A stretch of DNA of 64,000 nucleotides from positions 868,001-932,000 of the forward strand of contig JAZGTN010000054.1 of assembly GCA_037783415.1 (NCBI GenBank), read 5' to 3'. The position numbers were made by a program, and so were the translations under genes. This document shows, one piece after another, positions 23,493 to 34,439 of this stretch. The notes under the pieces were generated by a model. That model made no database searches and had not been told where the DNA came from. It saw nothing but the letters and a program-made list of their open reading frames with translations. Source of the DNA: Leptasterias polaris (lineage: Eukaryota; Echinodermata; Asteroidea; Forcipulatida; Asteriidae). Each line of letters starts with the position of its first letter. The stretch's first letter is position 1.

Positions 23493-23575
23493 AGGGACAC
23501 GTTGCCTTGGATTAGGCGATTTGAGCTATAAACAAAGTTTGAAGGTTTGGAGATGAAATAGCCATGTTTAAACAT
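23493..23575. mobile_element. Fragment of the TTAA-flanked AGGGACACGTTGCC MITE
   Basis: TTAA (23489-23492) followed by AGGGACACGTTGCCTTGGAT, identical to the termini of the complete palindromic copy at 57836-58188. The inner sequence diverges soon after and the second end is not found. Confidence 0.6.
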
Positions 23576-23753
23576 GTATCGCATAAATAGCCCAGTTAGT
23601 TTAGGCAGTCTTATAGGTTGAAGGGTGGTCACATGACCGTTTAAGATTTGTTTTAGCTTCGCTGATACAGACAACTGGATTTGTGAACGCGCGTTGCACG
23701 CTCATTGCCACACGTGGATTGGAGCACTGGCATTACGCGTAATAACACAATCA

Positions 23754-23979
23754 ATAGATAGTTCCCAGTAGACGCCATCTTTACGGGCAAATCGCATTTT
23801 GGCTTGCAGGCACGTCAAGCGCTCAAATTATTAACGCAGCCGCGTCATTCACTAACCAATCATGCAATGAGTTTTGTGAAATGTGCGCGTGCTGCACGCC
23901 GTTCTCACGCGTAACGCACGACTGTGTGTTCCAAATTGCCCGTAAAGATGGCCGATTTACGTCATATTGCAACCTATAT
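23754..23979 (+). mobile_element. ATAGATAG-ended MITE, single copy
   Basis: About 226 bp starting ATAGATAGTTCCCAGTAGAC and ending GCAACCTATAT. It matches each half of the head-to-head pair at 41462-41893, including CAAGCGCTC, CTGCACGCCGTTCTCACGCG and AAAGATGGCCGATTTACGTC. Non-coding. Confidence 0.8.
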
Positions 23980-25075
23980 ACCGGTACTCGGTGTAAAATC
24001 TATTAGCATGTGCGCATACGCATAATTACCGTCTCATGCAATTTTGTTGACCCTTCGCGAAACGCAGCCTGACGTTCCAGTAATTAACATGTTTGGCAAA
24101 ACAGAAAAATGTAAGGGCCTATAATGGCCTACAGATTTGCCAACATTTTAAAAACTTTTATCAACAAGGGCATTTATGAATGGGAATAAAAGTGCAGTGG
24201 CTCAGTCTTAAACGACCGTTTAAAACCTAATTGCAGAGTCATGGACGTGCAATAAACGACCCCGCGTTTGGCTTGGACCTAAGACGGCAACGACCTTAAC
24301 ACTCTTTTAAGGCCTACTCCCTTATTCAATTCACTTTGAGACAAGCGAGTTCAATGCATTCTATTCAATTTAACTTAATAGTTCTTTTCAAGCGATGCGA
24401 AATCGCCATTCAATTTAGCAGACTGACGCGACAGTCTAGAGTTTTCTACTAAAGTGTTACTTTTTGCGCTTTTACGCAAAGCGATTTCATATGAGCAGTT
24501 AGCTAAAAACAAATGCAAACCTCAGACTTCTTTGTTTTGGGTTTTTCTCGTCTTTTCTTTTTAAACTCATGCTTAATCCTACTGGGCTGAGCTTTTTGTC
24601 AGACTTACGGGGGTCGGGGAGGGGCACATAGAGCCCCCAAAGTTCTGGAGCGATTTGGTCTGAAAAGTTACAAAATAAAATTTAAAAGAACCTTCCTATG
24701 ATAACAAATTGATATGAAGTTTGAACCTCTAAATACGGGCTGAAACGCAAAATCCAACATGGCCGCCGGATGTGGCGGCCCTTTTGATTTTCTACAAAGC
24801 ATTTAACAATCTCACGAGAAAACTCAATCTAGAAACAAGTAGAAATTGTTTTAAAAAAAATTACCACCAACACAAAAACTAAAAGACCTTATAAACGTTT
24901 GACCCGAATGCCAAACAAAATAATGATTGGCATTGTACCAACTGATCACCGATTACAATTTTTTTTTTTTTTCAATTTTACCCGAGATAAATGGCTTAAG
25001 TCAGAAAATCTGGTGATGATCAAAATAATGCAGCGTCAAAACTTTAGGGCCTTCTGGCAAAATTAACCACTCAAT

Positions 25076-25094
25076 CCCCCCCCCCCCCCCCCCC
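25076..25094. repeat. Poly(C) tract
   Basis: Nineteen consecutive cytosines. Confidence 0.95.
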
Positions 25095-25787
25095 AACCCG
25101 GTCCTGGTAGGATTGACATCTAAACTCGTCTTAGGGAAATACGCAAAATCAAAGATCCTTTTATGCCTAACGAAAACATTTCTTTCTTTTTTTAAAGGTT
25201 GTTGTTTTCCTTTTATGACCGCTCCATTATTTATTTTTATTTTTTCACGAAATGTTCTTCATGTAATAAATTAAACAAAATGGTACTGGTCTACAACATC
25301 TACTTTGGACAGCACCGCCAATTTTGAGTAAACATTTATTCAAAAATAATGATTTTTTTCCTTTCTTCATCCAATTGATAATTTGAGTACACAAAATACC
25401 ACCTGTCTTAAGTTTAGGATGACTGCCCAACATCCGTCATTCTATTTTAATTAAATTCGACTGCAGTGAATCAATAGGAGATTATTCCCACTCAAATCGC
25501 ACCGATGAGCTCAAGCATTAATTTTTATTAAAAAAAGGGTCCAATAATAAATCAAGTTTTAATTTGGAGTTTCGACATTGCACAGCAGGATTTTTTCTCC
25601 AGAGGATCAGCCCGGGTTGAGTGGAAGTAGTGTGGGACCATTGTTAAACCACGAGGCTAAGCATTTGGCATACAAAATGTCACACACGACCAACGATGGA
25701 GCGAACAGATGAACAGAGAAACCAATCCAAGACCGCGCAAATGCATCGGTTCAATTAACGGCTCAAAACACCAATCAACTCCTCTCA

Positions 25788-25805
25788 CCCCCCCCCCCCC
25801 CCCCC
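25788..25805. repeat. Poly(C) tract
   Basis: Eighteen consecutive cytosines followed by an AAATAAATA-type A-rich run. Confidence 0.95.
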
Positions 25806-26161
25806 GCAAAAAAATAAATAAATACATAAATAGATAAATAAATTTACAGGTAAGAAACATTTTTATTTGAACAACTCCAACATAATTCTTGGATATGAAT
25901 TAAAACCGGTTCGGTCTGCCATTGTTGCTAAACTGCTTAATAGACTAACCTGTAATTTTCGTAGATAACAGGTTTTAAACAGTCATTCCAGAAAAGCAGA
26001 AATCAAAATCGTCACTCAGTTTAAAATCATTTTGAAATGTTTTCTTCGTAATGGAAAAGACCAGATTGTAAAATCTTTCCTTTAAATGCAGGTAGAATTA
26101 GCAATGGTCTGAAAAAAACATTAATCACAGCTACGTCACTGAAAACAGAGAGGGCCCCGCT

Positions 26162-26730
26162 AATAATTTGTTGAATAATGTTACCGTTAAAGATAAACAA
26201 TCCGGCAAAAATAGTAGACTTTTGGACAATAATGTTAAAGATGTTTATAGATGTTTTATTAAAAATCAATTTATGTCTCCTGCAGTGTTGCAATATTGGA
26301 TTAATTATTTTCATATTACTAAATCGGATGTTAATATTTGGGAAAATGGTCGGTGTCCCCTTATGGAAGCCGATGAAAAAGACTTGTGGTTTAAATTAAA
26401 ACGTAGAATTCTCCCTACAAAGGACAAGTTGTACAATTTGGTATCACAGATGACAATGTCTGCTTACTTATTGAACATCTGTTTATAGAGTGCAACAAAT
26501 GTTACAATGCCTGGCTATTTGTAGAAAATATCATCAAAAAGTACTTTTTAGGCAATCCGCATTTCTATTTCTTTGATTGTGCTAGAATTCTTGGTATTCA
26601 CATTGCAGACGATGTTGTTCTTCTTTTAATTGGTAAATTGCATAAAATTATTTGGAATATTCGATGTGAAGTATCAACAAAGAGTGGTAATGATCACGCT
26701 GATATTCTTAAGTTTATAAGAGAAAACTGA
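26162..26730 (+). pseudogene. Tx1/L1-like LINE fragment, RT C-terminal region
   Basis: Two overlapping frames carry the part of L1/Tx1-like reverse transcriptase that follows the polymerase core: DLWFKLKRRILPTKDKLYNL, then (frame-shifted near 26450) EHLFIECNKCYNAW and a tail ending FIREN before a stop at 26730. The N-terminal polymerase motifs are absent. It is followed by an endonuclease piece in the same orientation, an order that cannot come from one intact element. Confidence 0.65.
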
Positions 26731-26849
26731 GAAATTTCATTCTTATGGAAAACAGCAGAATAAGCGGAGAAGTCTTTCACCCGACTTATGCTAAAAACAG
26801 TGCTTTGTGCTATTTTGAAAACGACGAACTCAAAATTTTAATTGTAACA

Positions 26850-27125
26850 TAGATAAGTACTATACCAATCCCAGTAAAATTATCAAGCAAAATGTTTTAA
26901 ATGAAAAAGATTTTCTTGATGTCTTGCGAACAATTCACCCTGATGAACCAGGTTTTACTTATTACCATAAAGTCACTAAGAAACCTAGCAGAATCGATTA
27001 CATTCTTACATCTTCTAATCTTATCAATAATGTTATCGATATTACTGTTTACACTCACGGATTATCAGACCACCGTGTTCTGAATATGAACATTAATAAC
27101 CCTCAAGTCTGTCATTCATTTGCCA
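26850..27125 (+). pseudogene. LINE endonuclease C-terminal fragment
   Basis: In one frame: DFLDVLRTIHPDEPGFTYYH, KKPSRIDYILTSSNL and HGLSDHRVLNM. The SRIDYIL and SDH motifs are the last two conserved blocks of an APE endonuclease, with the catalytic Asp and His. The rest of the domain is missing. It meets a minus-strand reverse-transcriptase fragment at about 27165. Confidence 0.75.
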
Positions 27126-27163
27126 CATCTTTGACCAGGATTAAGAACAAAATTGGCCCAGGT

Positions 27164-28299
27164 TTAGTGCCACGGTACTCCGCATGATACAGTACATAGT
27201 GGTGATAAGTAGCGGCCAAGTTTAGTATACTGAGTACGTTGGGTTAGGAAACTACAAATAACTGGAATAATTGATGGCTGAACTCCAAATTGAATTAGTT
27301 TGGAAATGACAATGGAATTATTAACTCGATCAAATGCCTTGGTGAAGTCAATTGTGGTAAGATATGCATAGTGTCCAGGTTTATCGAGTCCCTCTAGAAC
27401 AAATTTTAGCATGTCTGCAAGATAATGTAAGGTAGAGCATCCCTTAAGATTGCCGAACTGTTTTATATCAATAATAGCAGAAATATCACGAACAATCCAT
27501 TCAGCTAAAAGTGATTAAAACATTCTGGCAAACAATGGCGTTAATGAAATTGGACGTAATTGGTCATAAGAAGTAACATTGGTTTCTTTAGGTGCAGGAG
27601 TAATGACTGCAGTTTTCCACTTGCAAACAAGAATTAAATATGACGGTTAGCGGCATGGCCAGTTCAGGAGAAAATTCCTTAATTAATTTGACAGGTAAGT
27701 CATTAGAATGACCTGCTTTTGACGTATTCAAGTTCCTAAGAGCCTTAAGAACCTGATCACGATATATGGGGGTGGAGAGATAGCAGGTAAGTAGGATGGA
27801 AGTAATGATAAATCAAGTGGAGGAAGTTGATTACAAATGTTAGCAAAGTGAGTATTGATAGCGGCTGCAGTTTCAAGAGGATTATCCTCAGCACCTGGAA
27901 TATTAGTACGCTTAGGCCCCAGATTACAAAATCTTTTGATATATTTTTGCCGCTTTCCTGGTTGGCAGGTCTTTAGATCTTGCACAGATTGGTTATAATA
28001 ATTACTCTTAGCAAAACTCTAACTTCTCTTTGAACTTGATGCGTAGTGAACGCCATTGACTTAAGTGGTTTCTTCTGTAAGCATTATCTGTGATTCTAAA
28101 CAATTTTTTGATTTTATAATTCACCCAGGGTTTGTCCTTTCTATAAGAGAGATTTAATGAGTGGGAAGTTCTTTGTATTGTAAGAGTCATGTAGTTCCTG
28201 TGAGAAACGTCAACAGAATGATTGCCTGAAAATGCTGTGCAGACGCTGTCCCATCCATTACGGATGTTTTGTGTAAATATTGTAAAGGTAGCGGATCTG
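27164..28299 (-). pseudogene. CR1/Jockey-like LINE fragment (linker plus RT N-terminal half)
   Basis: Read on the minus strand: a linker with RKDKPWVNYKIKKLFR near 28100, NLGPKRTNIPGAEDNP near 27890, then QLRPISLTPLFARM, KQFGNLKGCSTLHYLADML, TTIDFTKAFDRVNNS and finally SCGVP, where the element breaks off. Several frameshifts and stops are present. The 5' side is cut by the MITE at 28300 and the 3' side by the endonuclease fragment, so the catalytic YADD block is lost. Confidence 0.8.
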
Positions 28300-29150
28300 A
28301 AGGCCCTGTCACACCTTGACGTTTTAGCCAGCGTATGCCCACGTATCAAAATTTCTCTAAAACGCCGGTATACGCTGAACTATCGATGTTTTTTTCAATT
28401 TTGGGCGTATACATAGCGTATTCATAACGAGTTGGACGTATACATAACGTAATAGTAACTTATGTAGAACGTTTCGATAACTTATATATAACTTATACAA
28501 CGAATACCAACGAATGCCTAGCGTGTTGCCGGCGTTCACAACTTATGCCCAACGATAGTCTAACTTATGCATAGCGCGCGAAGCGTATCTCCTATAACTG
28601 CACTAGACATCACAGCTCACCATGGATTCTTGAGGAGTACTGACGGGTTCCTCCTGCGAACCCCAATTTTAGGTCTTCCAATTCCCCTAAACGCTGCCAA
28701 TACGCCATTATACGGTAGCTATAAGTTTGAAACACGTTCAGTAAGTTCTGTGGTCGTCCGGAACACGTCAAAACGTCCACATATATCAATATGCGTTGGA
28801 TTCGACATATGTTCAAAGCACGTTACTCATATGTTAGAAATAAGTTTTGGGTACGCTAGACATTATCTCCACGTATGTTGACTTATAAGTATCTTACAAG
28901 TAACGTGTGTGAACGGTGTCAACGATCGTATAACTTACTTCAACTTATGGCCCCCGTATGCAGGACGTATGAGCCATACGCTGGCATAAGTCGGAAAATT
29001 TCGATCATGCTCAAAAATTTTCGACGACCTCGCCGTACTACGACGTATGCGTGCTTCGGCGTGCTCTTAACTTAAACAAAACGTTTTCATAACTTATTCA
29101 ACGTATTCGGCCAAATTTTCAAACGTCGGCATACGCTGGCTAAAACGTCA
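28300..29150 (+). mobile_element. GGCCCTGTCACACC MITE, copy A
   Basis: It starts AAGGCCCTGTCACACCTTGA and runs to GCTGGCTAAAACGTCA, where the right terminal repeat is cut short by the start of copy B. The interior is rich in CGTATAC/ACGTATG motifs. Part of the interior recurs in reverse at 30351-31818. Non-coding despite scattered open frames. Confidence 0.8.
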
Positions 29151-29953
29151 AGGCCCTGTCACACCTTGGCGTTTTAGCCAGCGTATGTGGACGTATAAAA
29201 AGAATAGCCCAACATATAAACACAAACCCTTTAATAAATTTCTCTTTTGTTAACTGTAAACTGTATATACATCCACTTTTTACTGCCACCATGTTGCCAA
29301 TAAACTGTCTTTTTCATACAATGTATCCTCTCATTATTGATTAAATTGTGTTCAATCTACCTCTACATCACCGTTTATATACTCCCCTTTTCACATAGTC
29401 CACAAAGTAGTGTCATGAATACATCAACAGCAACTAAAATTTACATCCCTAAAATGCCCCTCATAGTTTGTATTGCCGGTTTTTAAAACCAACCAAATAT
29501 ACTGGCACTGCATTAACAACACTGTTTTCAAAGTACTTGACCTTATTTCCTACTTTTACACCTAGATGCCTTTAACTACAATACCAACTGTGTTCCTTTT
29601 TAAAGGAATATCTTTTATAGATCGTGCCATAATTTAACATATATATTACTATCCCTTTCTATCTCCTCTTTTTACTGCCGTCAAATTGCCAATATCTTTT
29701 TTTTCATACAATTTGCTCCCCTTCATACATTCAACATACCAAGGATTACAAACCTTCAATCTTTCTCCCCAAACATTTTCCTCAGTCGTAGTTCGCCTTG
29801 ATTAATTCAAAAACCACTAATTGTTATGATCACTGTTTCAATTGTTTCTACTTCTCCTATTTTCTCATGTGCCCCCAACATCCACGTACTTTCAAACCTG
29901 TCTCACGGGTACTTGGCTAGTTTCTCTAAAACGTCAAGGTGTGACAGGGCCTT
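29150..29953 (+). mobile_element. GGCCCTGTCACACC MITE, copy B
   Basis: Complete element of 804 bp with about 27 bp terminal inverted repeats: AAGGCCCTGTCACACCTTGG at the left and CAAGGTGTGACAGGGCCTT at the right. The interior (29215-29930) differs from copy A and has no recognisable coding sequence. Confidence 0.85.
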
Positions 29954-30350
29954 AAGGTAAACACAAGTAAAACCACGGGTCTATGGCTTGGCAAATGGAA
30001 TAATAGAATGGATAAGCCCAGTGGTTCAACTGGAACAATGATAAATTGAAAATTGTGGGTATCCTATTTGGAAACAATGTTGGCTGACAACTGGGAACCC
30101 GGAATAAAGGCCCTGTCACACCTTGGCGTTTTAGCCAGCGTATGCGGACGTATACAAATTTCTCTAAAACGTCAAGGTGTGACAGGGCCTTAAGGTAAAC
30201 ACAAGTAAAACCACGGGTCTATGGCTTGTCAAATGAAATAATAGAATGGATAAGCCATGTGGCTTCAACTGGAACAATGATAAATTGAAAATTGTGGGTA
30301 TCCTATTTGGAAAGAATGTTACACCGGCTGACAACTGGGAACCCGGAATA
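29930..30350. repeat. Direct duplication, about 180 bp, spanning a MITE end
   Basis: 29930-30106 and 30168-30350 are direct copies. Each begins with the MITE right end (CAAGGTGTGACAGGGCCTT) and continues through TAAGGTAAACACAAGTAAAA and GGGAACCCGGAATAA to the next MITE left end. The second copy carries a small insertion. Confidence 0.85.
30107..30191 (+). mobile_element. 85 bp minimal GGCCCTGTCACACC MITE, copy C
   Basis: Both terminal repeats of the 804 bp element are present but the interior is reduced to about 30 bp. This is an extreme internal-deletion derivative. Confidence 0.85.
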
Positions 30351-30414
30351 AAGGCCCTGTCACACCTTGACGTTTTAGCCAGCGTACATGCCGACGTATG
30401 CAAAATTTGGCGAA

Positions 30415-31120
30415 TAGGCTGTGCAAGTCTCGCGCGCATTCGAACTTCCGGGACCATAGTGGTCCCAACCATATGGAGTTTTACGTGGGCGAGATTTTGT
30501 TTCGTCAATTATTTTAGTTTAACGTAGGTTATGACCTAGAAAAGTATACATGTTGTTGGGAATGTAATACTAAGTGATAACAAAATATGAAAGTAAAACC
30601 AATTCAACAATATAACGAAGAAAACCCAAGAATTAAACTTGACCTCAGCTTCCGGTTATTGCAAAAAATTAAGAATTTTGTGCTCGCCTCCGATCATAAA
30701 ACTTACGTAAACGCTTGTTTTTGATGCGCAACTATAATCGCCAGATGCTGTAATTGCAAAGCAAACCCTTTTCATTGCAGTCTATGGTTGTTAAGGCGTC
30801 AGCATCCTCTTTAAACTGCGATACGGGTCCATTTAAGACCCGTTTGACATTCACGAATCCGCGTAAGGGGTTTCTAAAAAGTTAACATCAAATAGGCATC
30901 CTTGTCCCAGAGTTTTAATTTTTTTCCAATAATAATATACACACTATTGTGATTTTTTTTTTCAAAAGCTAAACCTTTTCATAAAATGTAATGATTAATT
31001 TTTGTTGTTCAGATTTTGTCATGAGATATAATTTAAAACAAAGATTTCATTTCAGAAATAAAACTGTTCTTCGTTTGACGTGTTTTCTCGTTCGGATACG
31101 CGCGAGACTTGCACAGTCTA
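30415..31120. mobile_element. Element with CAAGTCTCGCGCG inverted ends, copy 2
   Basis: Left end TAGGCTGTGCAAGTCTCGCG and right end CGCGAGACTTGCACAGTCTA are inverted. The junctions fit a TA-type target. It matches 16230-16610 in reverse orientation over about 400 bp. No coding potential. Confidence 0.7.
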
Positions 31121-31271
31121 TACGCTGGCGGACGTCGAATAAGTTATGGGTAAGTTTTGTATAAGTTAAGAGCACGCTGGTATACGTCGTAGTACGGCAA
31201 GTACGGCAAGGTCGTCGAAATTTTGTGTGCATGCACAAACATTTTCAACGTATACGGGCGTATGGCTCATA

Positions 31272-31679
31272 TATGGTGGCCCTGAAGGGACATCGCACAT
31301 CGCAAATATCTTTGCAAATATTTGCGATGTCGCAAATATCTTTGCAAATATCTTTGCAAATATTTGCGATGTCGTAAATATCTTTGCAAATATTTGCGAT
31401 GTCGCAAATATCTTTGCAAATATCTTTGCAAATATCTTTGCAAATATTTGCGATGTCGCAAATATCTTTGCAAATATCTTTGCAAATATTTGCGATGTCG
31501 CAAATATTTGCAAAGATATTTGCAAAGATATTTGCAAAGATATTTGCGACATCGCAAATATTTGCAAAGATATTTACGACATCGCAAATATTTGCAAAGA
31601 TATTTGCAAAGATATTTGCGACATCGCAAATATTTGCAAAGATATTTGCGATGTGCGATGTCCCTTCAGGGCCACCATA
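31272..31679. mobile_element. 408 bp fully palindromic element made of TTTGCAAATAT repeats
   Basis: It begins TATGGTGGCCCTGAAGGGAC and ends with the exact complement. The interior is a tandem series of short palindromes (TTTGCAAATATTTGCGATGT and variants) whose order is mirrored about the centre near 31495. Both sides carry the 6 bp duplicate CTCATA (31266-31271 and 31680-31685), which marks an insertion. The long open frames on both strands are artefacts of the repeat. Confidence 0.88.
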
Positions 31680-31818
31680 CTCATACGTCCCGCATACGCG
31701 GGCCATAAGTTTTTGTAAGTTATGCGATCGTTGACACACATTCACACACGTTACTTGTAAGTTACTCAAAAGTCGACATACGTCGAGATAATGTCTAGCG
31801 TACCCAAAACTTATTTCA

Positions 31819-31900
31819 AAAGGCCCTGTCACACCTTAACGTTTTAGCCAGCGCATGCCGACATAGAATTCTCTAAAACGCTGGCATACGCTTATTATGT
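31819..31900 (+). mobile_element. GGCCCTGTCACACC MITE terminal fragment, copy E
   Basis: AAGGCCCTGTCACACCTTAA followed by GTTTTAGCCAGCGCATGCCG and CTCTAAAACGCTGGCATACG, which matches the left end of copy A. The right end is absent. Confidence 0.7.
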
Positions 31901-32081
31901 TTGTATTTTTGGAGTATTTAAACAGACATAACAAACTGGAGAGCGACACCATAAATATATGGTCTAGAATCTTCTATATAATTAAAATCGGTGCCAAGTT
32001 CCACCCCGCGGCGCTGCGAGATCCGACCGTCCGCTTGCGCACGGTGACCTCGCCCCCTCGAGGACGAGGTTGCGCTCTGGG

Positions 32082-32140
32082 CTGCCATCTTTTTTATTGG
32101 GTCGCCATCTTTTTTATTGGGTCGCCATCTTTTTTTTCTC
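32082..32140. repeat. Three-copy 20 bp tandem repeat
   Basis: GTCGCCATCTTTTTTATTGG is repeated, the first and last copies incomplete. It resembles the G/C plus T-run motifs of the element at 40188-41236. Confidence 0.8.
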
Positions 32141-32639
32141 ACGTGTGATGACTTCCCACGAGTGATTGGTCCGTTATTTCCTCGGTCTTGGGTGTTCGCC
32201 ACAATTTCCCAGCTCTCTCGAAAAGGTTGTTTTAATGTTGTTTGTCTTCAGAAGATATTTGTTGCACGTTTTGTGGGTTAAATGGTATTAAATAATTTAT
32301 CAATAAATATCTACTGCATTTTGTGTAACCAAAAGTCCACGGTTTTAACGACCTATGAGTCTTTTCAGTGAACAATCAGAAGTAGCGCTGCATGACTAAG
32401 GTAATTTCTCAAGGATGCACGCAATAAACAATTTGCATGTTGGGATAACTGGTTCTCTTATTTTCGATCGAACAACGTTATGTTCCGACGTCTACCCGCG
32501 ATTGTGTGCAACGGCAGCCGGATACCCGCATTGTTGGTCGGCCCTTGCGTGTTTTGTTTTTTTTGCGCCGGGGTTAGTCTGTAGCGGAGCTTGCGTGAGG
32601 GTGTCAGATGATTTGTGGGTGTTGATTTTTGGATAAATT

Positions 32640-33930
32640 TGGCATAGGCCTATTCAAAACATAAATTGGGGGGTTTTGCCAGTCTTAAAATTTGCGTTCG
32701 CTTTGCATTTGTGCATTCTGGGAAGTTTCGCTTGCCGGACACCGCTTACTGGGTTGGCACTGGTGTTCCAACGTCTCCCCGCGCCTATGTGCAACGGCAT
32801 ACTAATATAGCGAGATGACTGATTTAAAATGCAGCTCAAATGGGGGGGGGGGGGGCGTGGGTGGGGGAGGGGGGGTAATCCAAATTTCTACAGATACTGC
32901 ATATTTTCTGTTAATGATGCTTTGTCTTCTTCCAGCTCATTTCATTTTATTGGGCAGATGTGACCTCCTATGTCCCCGTTATAAATTTTCCTTATATTAT
33001 TTCTTTCATAAATTGATTGCCTACGTTAGGCCTATACTCATTGACTGAATAACAACATAATATTCACAAAGACAAGCATTGTCGAATATTAGTCGTTACC
33101 TGCATTTAGTGGTATAAATGTAGGCCTAAATACAACCAATAATTTCCGAGCAATAAAGAAATAAAGAAACAAGGCATAAACAAAGCAAGAAATAACGACA
33201 CTACAATGAAATAAAGGGAAAATGGACAAAAATAAAGCCTCCTCCAAACAAGCATATAAATCAAGAAATCAAAGACAGACAGAAAGGAACAAATTAATAA
33301 AGGAAAACGAAAACACACAAATCATTTTTATTTTATTTTCGTTTCCTATTTAAATCTTTAGACGTACGATGAATAAAATTTGAACAACAGGGTCAGTCAA
33401 GACAAAAACAAGTTTACAAACTGTCATCAACAAAATGTGCAAAATCACACCCCTGTAATACTTAACATTATTATTGTATTATCAACCATTTACAAAATCT
33501 AGAAGAACGAAATACGGAAACAAACGCATCCACACCCGAAATAATAAAAAACACAGAAATAGTGACATAGAAACATCGAAATCAACATAGTGACATAAAA
33601 ACATTACAAAATAAACGTCAATAGATATCAAGAAACATCAGAGATAAATAATAGGCCCCCTGCAACTAAGGAAATAACGAAACTAAGACATAAACAAAAT
33701 AAACAAATAAAAAGACAAACAGACCACTGAGTCAGAAAAACACATAGGCCTAATTACAGAAACAATTAAATAGAATACTGAGAAAATACACGGGCAAACA
33801 CGGATATTCAGAAAGAGAAAATATAGAAACAAAGACACATTTAAGAAATAAAGAGATAGACACAAAGAAATCCAGCAATAAAGAAAAAAGGAAATCAAGT
33901 ATTATACATAAATTAAAACATTTTACAAAT
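32640..33930. other. A-rich non-coding region
   Basis: After a G-rich stretch (32842-32874), 33140-33910 is strongly A-rich on the plus strand (AAATAAAGAAACAAAG-like). This produces hydrophobic phantom frames on the minus strand. No gene recognised. Confidence 0.5.
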
Positions 33931-33934
33931 TTTA

Positions 33935-34383
33935 GGAGCACAGGAGCATAGGCCCTATATTTCATGGATTACTCAGGCCTTTGTTGGATATTCAAAAAGT
34001 CTTGATATATCCAAAAACCTACATATCATGCCAAGCATGCATCATTGCCTTTTTATATCATTCCCAAATATGAAAACACACCCCCAACTTATGCTTCGTA
34101 GTCGAGAAAAGGGGCGAAAACGGTGAGGGAAGGCGACGCGTCGCCTTCGACCGCACTCAACACCTTTTGCATGCTCAACATTTTATCATTAGGACATAAC
34201 TACATTGCGTACAGATTTTAAATATCTTTACCAAACCAATTCTGAAAGTTATAAACTCTGATATCCTCTCCAATTACCCCCCCCCCCCCCCCCCCCCTTA
34301 CCCCATGCACCGTTGTCACATTTTATGGGCAAGAATCGCTCCCACACCTAGCGGGTGCCGCGCGAAGCGCGGCATCCCGCTAG
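33935..34383 (+). mobile_element. Helitron-like element, copy 2
   Basis: It matches copy 1 (9026-9445) in opposite orientation. It ends in a 36 bp near-perfect hairpin (34348-34383) whose last four bases are CTAG, and is followed by T. A poly(C) tract lies at 34277-34297, close to the end. It stands at the truncated 3' side of the DIRS-type element. Confidence 0.5.
34277..34297. repeat. Poly(C) tract
   Basis: A run of 21 cytosines inside the Helitron-like repeat. Copy 1 has a shorter G tract at the equivalent place on the opposite strand. Confidence 0.95.
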
Positions 34384-34439
34384 TACTTTATTATAAAATA
34401 ACACAGCTACATTGCTACGGAAATAAATTAAACCGCGAT

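Larger units (their letters stand above)
23985..26150. other. Intergenic DNA, no gene recognised
   Basis: AT-rich sequence with homopolymer C tracts at 25076-25094 and 25788-25805. Short open frames on both strands have no recognisable motifs. Confidence 0.4.
30351..31818 (-). mobile_element. GGCCCTGTCACACC MITE, copy D, with two inserted elements
   Basis: The left terminal repeat starts at 30351 and the body is the reverse complement of copy A. The body is interrupted by an element at 30415-31120 and by a palindromic element at 31272-31679. After the second insertion, the copy resumes with CATACGTCCCGCATACGCG and stops at 31818, where another terminal repeat (copy E) begins. Confidence 0.75.

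Noticed and set aside
31166..31832. Overlapping open frames of up to 195 codons on both strands
   Set aside because: All are translations of the TTTGCAAATAT palindromic repeat.
33106..33965. Hydrophobic membrane-protein-like minus-strand frames
   Set aside because: They arise from an A-rich plus strand read as T-rich codons; no conserved motif.
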